Shown: positions 50,747 through 59,257 of the stretch, piece after piece
How the letters are laid out: every line of letters begins with the position of its first letter
How positions within the stretch are numbered: the stretch's first letter is position 1
Source of the DNA: Echinicola arenosa
GTDB taxonomy: Bacteria > Bacteroidota > Bacteroidia > Cytophagales > Cyclobacteriaceae
Direction: 5' to 3'
Length of the DNA stretch: 64,000 nucleotides
Assembly: GCF_014841125.1 (NCBI RefSeq)
Contig: NZ_JACYTQ010000008.1
Location: 124,001 to 188,000, forward strand
Program-made: the position numbers and the translations under genes
Notes under the pieces: generated by a model
What the model saw: the letters and a program-made list of their open reading frames with translations, nothing else
Database searches by the model: none
What the model was told of the DNA's origin: nothing

Positions 50747-53700
50747 TTAGAAGTCGATACCAAGACTAAAGGTGTACAACCTAGTGGAAGGATACCTACC
50801 ATAATCCACCCCTATCAATTGATTGGCTGCCTCCACATTGTTTCCTACATAAGCCCCCACTTCCGGATCAAAGCCCTTATAGCTGGTAAAGGTTGCCAAG
50901 TTTTGAACCCCAAAGGATAAACGCGCTCCTCGCAAAACATTCTGGTTGCCTAAGATTTCTGTAGGAAACTCATAGCTCAACTGTACATTTTTGATCCTTA
51001 GATATGACCCATCTTCTACAAAGCGATCACTGATCCTATTTCCATTGCCATTGGGATCAGTTGCAGTGATCCTTGGAATATTGGTATCTGGATTGCTTAA
51101 GAAAGGATTTCCATTATCATCCAATTCCACCTTGGCATAATCAAAAGTTTCCTGAAGCAAATTCCTTCCTAAATTGATATTGTTAGGGTTGGTATTATTG
51201 AATCTGGCATAATTATAAACATCCACTCCCAAAGCCCCTGTCAGTAAGATGTCCAACTTGAAGCCTTTATAATCAAAAGTCTGTGTGGATCCAAAGGTGA
51301 ATTTGGGCCAAGGGTTGCCAATAAAGGTTTGATCCCGCTCATCAATTATATTATCCCCGTTCAAATCCTGGTACTTGATATCCCCTACCCAGATATTATC
51401 TTCATTGATAGGTAAACGTTGCCCATTATTATCTGCTGGAATAGCGCTTCCCTCTATCTCTTCAACTGACTGGAAAATACCATCATACTTATAACCATAA
51501 AACAACCAAGGTGCAGAACCTATCACTGCCCTTTGGGTGAAGTCATTCATATACCAAGCTGTCCTATCAATGAAAGCTGACTCTGAATAAAATTTGGTTA
51601 CCTGGGTTTTGAAGCCTGAAAAGTTAAAATTAGAAGTCCACCTGAAAGTACTTGATCGATTGTCGATGTTAATGGTATTGATGGTAAAGGCATAACCTGT
51701 ATTTTCCAATGCGCCGATATTTACAGTTGGGGTACCAATATTACCTTCTCCTTCCGTCCCCATGTACCAAGGCAATGGGTTAGGCAGGAGCAGGTTATCG
51801 GTAATTTTCTTATAAACATCACCTTCTATTTGAATTCGGTTATCGAATAAGTTAAGGTTAAACCCAGCATTGTAGGTCAAGGTCTCTTCCCAAGCTAACT
51901 CTGGGTTTCCATATCTGGTCACCAAAAAACCTCCACCCCAAGGAGTAGGAATACTTGGCGAACTCAATGGTGCATAGATGGCATTGGCACTACCCTGATT
52001 ACCAGTTAGTCCCGTTTCCAGCCTGATCTTTAGTTCATCGATATGCTCTGAGCTTTTCATAAAATCCTCCTCAGAAACTCTCCATGCCGCGGATACAGAA
52101 GGGAAATACCCCCATCGGTTTTCTGGCCCAAAATTAGCTGATCCATCAGCCCTCAAAGCGGCTAGGACAATGTACCTGTCATTGTAGGTGTAGTTGATTC
52201 TTCCCAGATAGGATTCCATTGCCCATTGATTTTTGTTTCCTGTGTTGGTGGCTCCTTGTGATGAACCCAAACCCAACACAGGAAGATCATTGGAGGTAAA
52301 GTTCTGTCTGGCTCCTTCCAGTGCTTCCCAATTAGATTCTTGCGCTTCATGGGTAAACATTACAGTAAAATTATGCTTGTCCAACTGTTTGGTATAAGTT
52401 AAGGTTTGCGCCCAGTTCCAATAAAAACTGTTTTCAGCTCGACTTGTCAAAGAGTTGACATCGTTTCTTACAGAACCTAACATATAGGTCGGCGTCCAAT
52501 AATGTCCATTTAAATAGCTTATATTCCCATTGATCTGAGTGGTAAACTTCAGCCCATCTATAATATCAATGTCCAAGTTCAACCCTCCCAAAGCTCCTCT
52601 TCGTTTCAGTTTTCTATCGAGTAAACTAGCTAGCGCAATTGGGTTGGGTGGTGTAAATTGCAGACTACTTCCATTTACGGCGTCTGCTCCACCCCAACTT
52701 CCATCAGGATTGGTTACTGGAATATTAGGAGCCATCTGAATGGCATTATTGATAATATCGCTGCTGCCTGTTGCCAGCTGTTCATTGGTTTCGTTCAAGG
52801 CTAAATTTAGCCCTATCTTTAACCACTTTCTAGCTTGGTTATCCAAATTCAACCTTAAGGAATACCTTTCAAATCCAGAGCCTATCGCCACACCTTCCTG
52901 GTCAAAATATTCTCCTGAAAGATAGTACCGGGTATTGTCTGTACCACCGTTGAGACTAAGGGAATGCTTGTTCAAAGCAGCTGTCTTGAATAATTCCTCC
53001 TGCCAATTGGTTCCCTCTCCCAAAAGAGACGGGTCTAAAAATGCCGCAGGTGGATCTCCTCCAGTCAGGTCTCTGATTGTATTGACCATCTCGGCATATT
53101 GCTGAAGGTTCATTACGGGCAGCGGATCAGGTTTATCCTGCAAGCTATATAGATAGGTATAGTTGACTTTTACCTCTCCGCTTTTGCCCCTTTTAGTCGT
53201 GATAAGCACTACTCCGTTCGTTGCGCGGGAACCGTAAATAGCAGTGGCTGAAGGGCCCTGAAGTATCTCCATGGATTCAATATCACTTGGATTCAAGCCG
53301 GCCAAAGGATTGGTGCTGGAGGTATTGCCATATGAAATGGTATTAGGCTGAATTTGCACGCCATCAATGACATAGAGCGGCTCATTGGTCCCCCCTATAG
53401 AATTGATCCCTCTGATATTGACAGAAATCCCTCCACCAGGAGCACCTGTGTTTTGGGTGACATATACACCAGCAGCTCTTCCCTGAAGTGCTTGCTCTAC
53501 AGTAGTATTCACTGTTCGCTCTATGTCTTCAGAACTCACCGTAACGTGGGCACTGGTCATATCTGACTTTTTCATGGTACCATAACCCACTACCACAAAC
53601 TCCTCCAAAGAAGAAATATCTTCTTTGAGGACTACATTGATTTGGGTTTGGTTTCCTACCAAAATTTCCTGCATCTGATAACCAAGGGATCGGAATACCA

Positions 53701-53905
53701 AAATATCTTCGGAAGTAGCTGGAATACTAAAATTCCCTTCCAAATCTGTTGTTACTCCAGTACTTGTTCCTTTGATCAGTATGCTGACACCGGGGATTCC
53801 TTCACCCTCAGAGGATGAACTTACCTTCCCGGTCACTGTAACTTGGGCATGTGTGATTCCTATTACCATAAATAATAGGAGCCCTAGCAGTAAGCATTTT
53901 TTCAT
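50747..53905 (-). CDS. SusC/RagA-family TonB-linked outer-membrane transporter
   Basis: A 1052-residue receptor. Signal peptide MKKCLLLGLLLFMVIGITHAQ; carboxypeptidase-regulatory-like domain (VTGKVSSSSEGEGIPGVSILIKG); then a TonB-box-like EEFVVVGYGTMKKSDMTSAH and the SusC plug signature NIRGINSIGGTNEPLYVIDGV; then a barrel ending LYTFSLGIDF. It imports oligosaccharides or other large nutrients captured by SusD. It leads the transcript susC-susD-SGBP, with a long leader carrying a small reading frame and a hairpin. No glycoside hydrolase or lyase gene is found in the rest of the locus inside this window. Confidence 0.95.
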   Translation of the reverse strand: MKKCLLLGLLLFMVIGITHAQVTVTGKVSSSSEGEGIPGVSILIKGTSTGVTTDLEGNFSIPATSEDILVFRSLGYQMQEILVGNQTQINVVLKEDISSLEEFVVVGYGTMKKSDMTSAHVTVSSEDIERTVNTTVEQALQGRAAGVYVTQNTGAPGGGISVNIRGINSIGGTNEPLYVIDGVQIQPNTISYGNTSSTNPLAGLNPSDIESMEILQGPSATAIYGSRATNGVVLITTKRGKSGEVKVNYTYLYSLQDKPDPLPVMNLQQYAEMVNTIRDLTGGDPPAAFLDPSLLGEGTNWQEELFKTAALNKHSLSLNGGTDNTRYYLSGEYFDQEGVAIGSGFERYSLRLNLDNQARKWLKIGLNLALNETNEQLATGSSDIINNAIQMAPNIPVTNPDGSWGGADAVNGSSLQFTPPNPIALASLLDRKLKRRGALGGLNLDIDIIDGLKFTTQINGNISYLNGHYWTPTYMLGSVRNDVNSLTSRAENSFYWNWAQTLTYTKQLDKHNFTVMFTHEAQESNWEALEGARQNFTSNDLPVLGLGSSQGATNTGNKNQWAMESYLGRINYTYNDRYIVLAALRADGSANFGPENRWGYFPSVSAAWRVSEEDFMKSSEHIDELKIRLETGLTGNQGSANAIYAPLSSPSIPTPWGGGFLVTRYGNPELAWEETLTYNAGFNLNLFDNRIQIEGDVYKKITDNLLLPNPLPWYMGTEGEGNIGTPTVNIGALENTGYAFTINTINIDNRSSTFRWTSNFNFSGFKTQVTKFYSESAFIDRTAWYMNDFTQRAVIGSAPWLFYGYKYDGIFQSVEEIEGSAIPADNNGQRLPINEDNIWVGDIKYQDLNGDNIIDERDQTFIGNPWPKFTFGSTQTFDYKGFKLDILLTGALGVDVYNYARFNNTNPNNINLGRNLLQETFDYAKVELDDNGNPFLSNPDTNIPRITATDPNGNGNRISDRFVEDGSYLRIKNVQLSYEFPTEILGNQNVLRGARLSFGVQNLATFTSYKGFDPEVGAYVGNNVEAANQLIGVDYGRYPSTRLYTFSLGIDF

Positions 53906-53947
53906 AGTTATTAGGTTTATTGATTAGGTTATTTACTATTTGATGAA

Positions 53948-53983
53948 AAAGCTTTTCCAATCCTTCTGGATCAGAAAAGCTTT
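53948..53983. promoter_or_regulatory. Leader hairpin 43 bases before susC
   Basis: AAAGCTTTTC (53948-53957) and GAAAAGCTTT (53974-53983) form a perfect 10-bp stem with a loop of 16 bases. On the susC strand only a short T-run follows, so it is a possible attenuator rather than a sure terminator. Confidence 0.55.
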
Positions 53984-53993
53984 CTACAATAGG

Positions 53994-54176
53994 TTAATAG
54001 GTATTTATATTCTTTACCAAAACCATTACTGGGTTGGACATTCCAAATAATTCATGGAAGCCTCTTTCCAACCATTTACAGGTCGAATGGCATGACAAAA
54101 GAATCAGATAGTTCAGTGTAGATACAAAGGCTAAGATTTTGGCCTTATCATAGAAAGGGTTTTCCGTATAAATCAT
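53994..54176 (-). CDS. Possible short reading frame in the susC leader
   Basis: A 60-codon frame (MIYTENPFYDKAKILAFVS, then a hydrophobic part NYLILLSCHS) with ATG at 54176, ending 11 bases before the susC leader hairpin. It resembles no family I know. Because it lies wholly inside the presumed susC leader and directly before a hairpin it could be a leader peptide, but chance is equally possible. Confidence 0.25.
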   Translation of the reverse strand: MIYTENPFYDKAKILAFVSTLNYLILLSCHSTCKWLERGFHELFGMSNPVMVLVKNINTY

Positions 54177-54226
54177 AATGGGTTTAGGTTAATTATCTTA
54201 CCTAATGTATGATTAATTAAAAAGAC

Positions 54227-54262
54227 CAAGGGTAATAAAATGTTTACTTGTAGGGGTCCAAA
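54227..54262 (-). promoter_or_regulatory. Candidate promoter of the susC transcript
   Basis: On the minus strand TTTG (54262-54259), 24 bases, then TACCCTTG (54234-54227), one mismatch from TAnnTTTG. The spacer is a little long. It would give a leader of about 315 bases. The gap 53906-54477 otherwise shows nothing more. Confidence 0.3.
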
Positions 54263-54477
54263 TGTTAATCACACCATTCATTACAAAATCAGCAATTAAA
54301 ATAGGTTATTTTGAAAAATTCATACAATAGCATTTCAAAAAGACACTTTTATTGCAACATTTCCTAAAAACAAGTCCTTAACTGATTACCCAAAACTGAG
54401 ATTAAAATCGTCAAAATAGCTTCAAAAACTATAATGGTTCTCCATTTGGCTTTCAAATCAGGATCAATTCACTAAGC

Positions 54478-57400
54478 TTACTCTTTCTCCTGTTCCGCAA
54501 GTTCTACCTTTCTTTGGGCATATACTGATGGTAACACTTTGTACTCCGCTTTGAAATGCTTCGTGAAATATTTGGCATTATTATATCCTACCCGATAGGC
54601 CACTTCAGCTACATTCAATTGACTCTCTCCAAGCAGTTGGGTAGCTCTTTCCAGTCTGATCATCCTGATAAACTCTAAAGGCTTCTTACCGGTAAGTGAA
54701 CTTAGCTTTTTATATAGATGAACACGACTCATTGCCAGCTCTTTGCTCAAAAATTCAACTGAAAAATCAGGATCATCTATGTTTTCCTCCACCACTCTTA
54801 CAGCTTTCTGGATCAAAATATCATCTAGGGATTCCAGCTTTTCCTCACTGGTAATAACTCCTATCCTTTTCTTAAATCGCTCTTGTAGCAAGCTTCTTTC
54901 TTCAAGAAGGTTGCGAATTCTCAAAAGCAACAACTCAATCTTAAAGGGCTTGGTCACGTAGTGGTTGGCTCCACTATCGAGGCCTTCTAGCTGATGTTCT
55001 TCGGAAGTTTTTGCAGTCAAAAGAATTACTGGAATATGGGAAGTCCTCCTGTCTTTTTTTAAAGTATGACATAAAGCCAACCCATTCATCTTTGGCATCA
55101 TGACATCACTGATTACCAAATCCGGAATATGCTCCAAGGCGGCTTCCAATCCTTCTTCACCATTCAATGCAGTAATCACCTTATACTCCTCGGACAAACA
55201 TGATTTGAGGTATAGCAAAAAGTCCTCATTGTCCTCCACCAAAAGGATGGTTTTCATTTCAGTAAGTTCAGCGGAAAGCTGTTCCTCCTCTTCATGATCC
55301 ATAAGAGGTTCTTCTATAGGACTCAGTTCTTCAAGAGGCAAACTTATGATAAAGTTACTTCCCTTACCCAACTCACTTTCCAACTGTACCTGACCACCAT
55401 GCATTCTGGTGAATTCCTGCACAATGGACAAGCCTATTCCGCTTCCTTGATTTAAGCTATCCGTATTCTCTTCTCCTACATAAAACCTGTCAAATATGCG
55501 CTGCTGTACCTCCTTACTCATACCCACTCCTGTATCCCGAACAGCAATATGTAATACCCCTTCATAGTTTTCTCCCTTTACATATTGGGCTGAAACACTT
55601 ATTTGGCCTTCTCTATAAGTAAATTTGAATGCATTGGACAACAGATTGAAGACGATCTTTTCCAACTTATCTGCATCAAAAAAAGTAAACAAAGAGGAAA
55701 CATTACTTTCAAAGCTTAACCCAATATTCTTCTTGTCAGATAAGTCCTCAAAAGAGTCCACTGTTTCTTTCAGGAAATTGATCACATCTCCTTCGACAGG
55801 AGAAAAGTCTAGTCCATTGGTTTCAATTTTTCTAATATCCAATAATTGGTTGATCAGGTTCATCAAACGTTTGGCATTGCGGTGGATGGTTTGATAGTGA
55901 TGTCGATTTTGCCCGGATTTTTCAGTAATCAGTAGTTTTTCTATGGGCGCCAGTATCAAAGTGAGTGGAGTTCGGAATTCATGACTGACATTGGTGAAAA
56001 ATTTGGTCTTCATTTTATCCAACTCCTGCATTCTTTTCGCCTCTACCTTGTCCTGCTCAATCAACAGCTTGTCCTTTTCTCTAGCAATAATTTCACGCTG
56101 TATCAAAATAACAATCGCTGAAACAACTATAAAATAAAGCAAAAACGCCAGTGGAGTCTTCCAAAATGGCGCCAATACTTCAATATTCAACACTTGTGCA
56201 TGATCGCTCCAAATGCCATCATTATTGGCTGCTTTCACCTTGAAAGTATACTTACCAGGATCTAAGTTGGTATAAGTAACCCTAGTCACTCCATCATTAA
56301 TTTCCACCCAATTATTATCAAACCCTTCCAAAAGGTACTTGTACTTGTTCTTATCGGAATGAATAAAATTTAGCGCAGCAAATTCGATGGAAAAAACATC
56401 CTCATGGTGTTTTAAAATGATTTCATCGGTATCATTAATTGACCGCTTCAGTAATACTCTTCCGTCAACTTCCTGTCCAATCGGGATCCTTGAATTGAAA
56501 AGATGAAAATCCGTAAATACCACTTTCGGACTTTCTTCATTTAACTGCATTTTGTCCGGATAAAAAATATTGAATCCATTGGCTCCTCCAAAGACCAGTT
56601 CACCCCTTGAGGTTTTCATAGCCGAGTTCTCGTTGAAAGAATTCCCCTGTAAGCCATCTCCGGTACCAAAATTTCTAAATTCAAGTTTTGGTATTTCTCC
56701 TTCCCAAGTGACATTAGTTTGGCTTAATCCGTTTGTGGTGCTTAACCAGAGGTGTCCATTATTGTCTTCTAAAATATTAAAAATATGATCAGTAGGGAGA
56801 CCGTCAGCAGTCCTAAAGCTTGAAAAACCTCCGGATTCAGGATGGAAGACACTTAAGCCCTGGGTCGTCGCTATCCAAACCTTTTCCTTACTGTCTATGA
56901 ATATGTCCAAGACATTGTTTCCAACCAAAGAAGAGGAATCATTAAAAACCTGATGATAATACTTTGCTGACCCTGTTTTGAAATTGATCACATCTATACC
57001 GTTCCCTCCTCCAATCCACATATTCCCTTGATTATCTTCCACTAATGAGGAGATATAATTACAGTGCATCGCATAGTTTTGCTCACTTTCACCAAAATGA
57101 ATAAAACCATCCTCATCAGGAATGTAAAGGTTAAGGCCACTTCTTAATGTTCCAGCCCATATGTTTCCATCATGGTCTTCATACAGTTCCCATACACTTT
57201 CACCTGATAAACTTTTTGAATTCCCTGTCTCGGGAAGGTAGTTGGTAAAAGTCTTACCATCAAACTTGCTCAGACCATTAAGATAAGTTCCTATCCAAAG
57301 GTTTCCACTTCGGTCCATCAACATATCCACAATGATATTTCCAGGTAAACCGTTGGGGTCATGCTTATCATAGTGAAATTCCCTGTACCTATCGGCTTCC

Positions 57401-58608
57401 CTGTCAAAATAAATCAAACCTCCACCATTCGTCCCTATATAGAAATTGCCCTTTCGATCTTCTACAAAACAATTGATGTCGTTATAGGGCAGAGAATGGT
57501 TACCAGTCAACATGTGTTTTACATGTGGAAAACGAATGAGTTTCTCATTGTAAATATTGATCCCGTTTTTGAAGGTCCCTACCCAGACTATGTCCGAATC
57601 ATCTTTGTAAAGAGCATATACACTATTGTGAGCAAGGCTGTGCGGATTTTCAGCATCATGTTGCACATAAGAAACAGTTTTTTTCTCCTTGTTGATGATG
57701 TTGATTCCACCATGGTCAGTACCTACCCAGATTTCACTAGGCTTGTTTTCTATAATTCCCCGAACCTGGTTATTGTTCAGTTGATAAGTGTTGGAATTGG
57801 TATTAACTTGTTGTAGCCTATTGGCAGCATGATCATAATAAAACAGGCCTTCCCCATTTTCGTACAAGTAAATCCACACATCATCGTCACTATCAATAAA
57901 AATCTCAAAATCATCTTCAAAGAAAGCCTTCTTGTTGTTAAAGAGCTCTATTTTTCTCTTCACTCTAAAAGTACCGCCTTCCAAAATATCTATAGCCCCA
58001 TTGGCGTAAACCAACCAGATATCGCCATTTGAATTATTTCCAATAGCCGACACATAACTAAAACTAAGGGAATATGGCTTTCCTTCCTCGTGATTTAAAT
58101 AGGTTGTTTTGCCGTCTGAAGGATCATATACTGAAACTCCAAGATTAGGGTGCGCAAACCAGAACCTGTTTAGCCTATCTCTATACACCAAATTGACATT
58201 TTCACTGGCCAACTGGTATTGGCGCGCAAAAACGCTTAAATCACTTTCAAAGCTCTCTGACATCGGGAGATATACTTCGAAAATATTATTTCTATTGAGC
58301 AACCACAGTTGATTGTCCGGGCCTGGCATGATCCTTCTGATGCTGTTCTCAGAAATGGATGTGGTATCGTTGGGTTCATTTTTAAAAACCTTAAACTTGC
58401 GACCATCATACCTATTCAATCCTGAATTTGTTGCCATCCAAACATATCCTATATCATCCTTATAAATATCCGTGACATTATTGTTAGAAAGACCATTATC
58501 CACCGAAATAGATCCAAACAGGTAATTGGATGATTGTGAAAAAGCCTTCAGGACAAATAGGCTGCAGAATACAAACAAGAAAGCAAAAGTAGCAGTTAAT
58601 CGAATCAT
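54478..58608 (-). CDS. Hybrid two-component system sensor-regulator (HTCS)
   Basis: A 1376-residue one-polypeptide regulator. Order: signal peptide; two-propeller periplasmic sensor of Reg_prop repeats (about 25-740, with many I-W-(V/I)-G-T motifs such as EIWVGTDHGGINII); Y_Y_Y domain (about 745-815, with KYKYLLEGFDNNWVEI); membrane helix near 830; HisKA with FFTNVSHEFRTPLTLILAPIEKLL; HATPase (NLLSNAFKFTYREGQISV, RDTGVGM, GSGIGLSIVQEF); receiver (ILLVEDNEDF, LVISDVMMPKMNG with phospho-Asp, LLTAKTSEE); AraC-type HTH (FLSKELAMSRVHLYKKLSSLTGKKP to the end). It is expected to control the adjacent SusCD genes on sensing a sugar in the periplasm. Confidence 0.96.
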   Translation of the reverse strand: MIRLTATFAFLFVFCSLFVLKAFSQSSNYLFGSISVDNGLSNNNVTDIYKDDIGYVWMATNSGLNRYDGRKFKVFKNEPNDTTSISENSIRRIMPGPDNQLWLLNRNNIFEVYLPMSESFESDLSVFARQYQLASENVNLVYRDRLNRFWFAHPNLGVSVYDPSDGKTTYLNHEEGKPYSLSFSYVSAIGNNSNGDIWLVYANGAIDILEGGTFRVKRKIELFNNKKAFFEDDFEIFIDSDDDVWIYLYENGEGLFYYDHAANRLQQVNTNSNTYQLNNNQVRGIIENKPSEIWVGTDHGGINIINKEKKTVSYVQHDAENPHSLAHNSVYALYKDDSDIVWVGTFKNGINIYNEKLIRFPHVKHMLTGNHSLPYNDINCFVEDRKGNFYIGTNGGGLIYFDREADRYREFHYDKHDPNGLPGNIIVDMLMDRSGNLWIGTYLNGLSKFDGKTFTNYLPETGNSKSLSGESVWELYEDHDGNIWAGTLRSGLNLYIPDEDGFIHFGESEQNYAMHCNYISSLVEDNQGNMWIGGGNGIDVINFKTGSAKYYHQVFNDSSSLVGNNVLDIFIDSKEKVWIATTQGLSVFHPESGGFSSFRTADGLPTDHIFNILEDNNGHLWLSTTNGLSQTNVTWEGEIPKLEFRNFGTGDGLQGNSFNENSAMKTSRGELVFGGANGFNIFYPDKMQLNEESPKVVFTDFHLFNSRIPIGQEVDGRVLLKRSINDTDEIILKHHEDVFSIEFAALNFIHSDKNKYKYLLEGFDNNWVEINDGVTRVTYTNLDPGKYTFKVKAANNDGIWSDHAQVLNIEVLAPFWKTPLAFLLYFIVVSAIVILIQREIIAREKDKLLIEQDKVEAKRMQELDKMKTKFFTNVSHEFRTPLTLILAPIEKLLITEKSGQNRHHYQTIHRNAKRLMNLINQLLDIRKIETNGLDFSPVEGDVINFLKETVDSFEDLSDKKNIGLSFESNVSSLFTFFDADKLEKIVFNLLSNAFKFTYREGQISVSAQYVKGENYEGVLHIAVRDTGVGMSKEVQQRIFDRFYVGEENTDSLNQGSGIGLSIVQEFTRMHGGQVQLESELGKGSNFIISLPLEELSPIEEPLMDHEEEEQLSAELTEMKTILLVEDNEDFLLYLKSCLSEEYKVITALNGEEGLEAALEHIPDLVISDVMMPKMNGLALCHTLKKDRRTSHIPVILLTAKTSEEHQLEGLDSGANHYVTKPFKIELLLLRIRNLLEERSLLQERFKKRIGVITSEEKLESLDDILIQKAVRVVEENIDDPDFSVEFLSKELAMSRVHLYKKLSSLTGKKPLEFIRMIRLERATQLLGESQLNVAEVAYRVGYNNAKYFTKHFKAEYKVLPSVYAQRKVELAEQEKE

Positions 58609-58843
58609 CTTAAGGTCATTTGGGTATCAGGTAATACCTAATATAAAGTAATCTCTACTGTCAAACAAATATTATTTTCAGGCTATTGGCTCTGTCAATT
58701 TTTTGTACCACTTTTATAAAACCACTTTAAAATCCATTTTTTTACTTCTGCCAACTTCCTGATCTAAGGCGCTTTACTGATCATAACTTACCCATATCAA
58801 AAGTCAAATTGAATACTAACCGGACATAAAAACAAAAATTGAC
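58609..58843. other. Divergent promoter region between HTCS and the B12 locus
   Basis: AT-rich, no gene. A small palindrome AGGTA-A-TACCT (58629-58639) lies 21 bases before the HTCS start and might bind a regulator; on the minus strand a TTTG lies about 60 bases before that start. Nothing else is seen. Confidence 0.4.
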
Positions 58844-58851
58844 TACCTTTG
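58844..58851 (+). promoter_or_regulatory. -7 promoter element of the B12 riboswitch transcript
   Basis: TACCTTTG, an exact TAnnTTTG match, identical to the element before the cold-shock gene. It sits immediately before the riboswitch, as expected. The -33 box is weak. Confidence 0.5.
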
Positions 58852-58855
58852 CGGA

Positions 58856-59030
58856 AGTTTTTGGTACCAATCTCTTTGGAGAAAGGTTTAATAGGGAATC
58901 CGGTGGGAATCCGGAACTGTACCCGCAGCTGTAAGCTTCCAAAAGCTCTTGGCTCTCTCTGCCACTGTCCGCAAATGCGGGTGGGAAGGCTGCCAAGAGT
59001 GAAGCAAGTCAGAAGACCTGCCATTGACCA
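58856..59030 (+). promoter_or_regulatory. Cobalamin (AdoCbl) riboswitch
   Basis: The conserved core is plain: GGGAATCCGGTGGGAATCC (58894-58912) then GGAACTGTACCCGCAGCTGTAA (58913-58934 region), the B12-box GCCACTG (58961-58967), GCGGGTGGGAAGGC (58977-58990 region) and AAGTCAGAAGACCTGCC (59006-59022). It controls the downstream TonB receptor and probably the cobalamin genes after it, shutting them off when B12 is ample. About 230 bases lie between its end and the start codon. Confidence 0.95.
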
Positions 59031-59257
59031 ATTAATTCAGAGCTTTCGGGTGAAACGATCTTGAATATGATAATACTTTTATAAGTCCCTATCCTATTTC
59101 TTGAGCGTTCCTTGCAAAGGCATTTGGTTAGGTAGATCCCTCCAATCCCATCGCAAGAAAAGCCATGAAAAACGTCCTTAGCGCTGAGGATAGTTTTACA
59201 GTTTTCCCAGAAAGTTCATAGTGTTCATTATTCAACATTTTAAAAATTAAGCACGCT

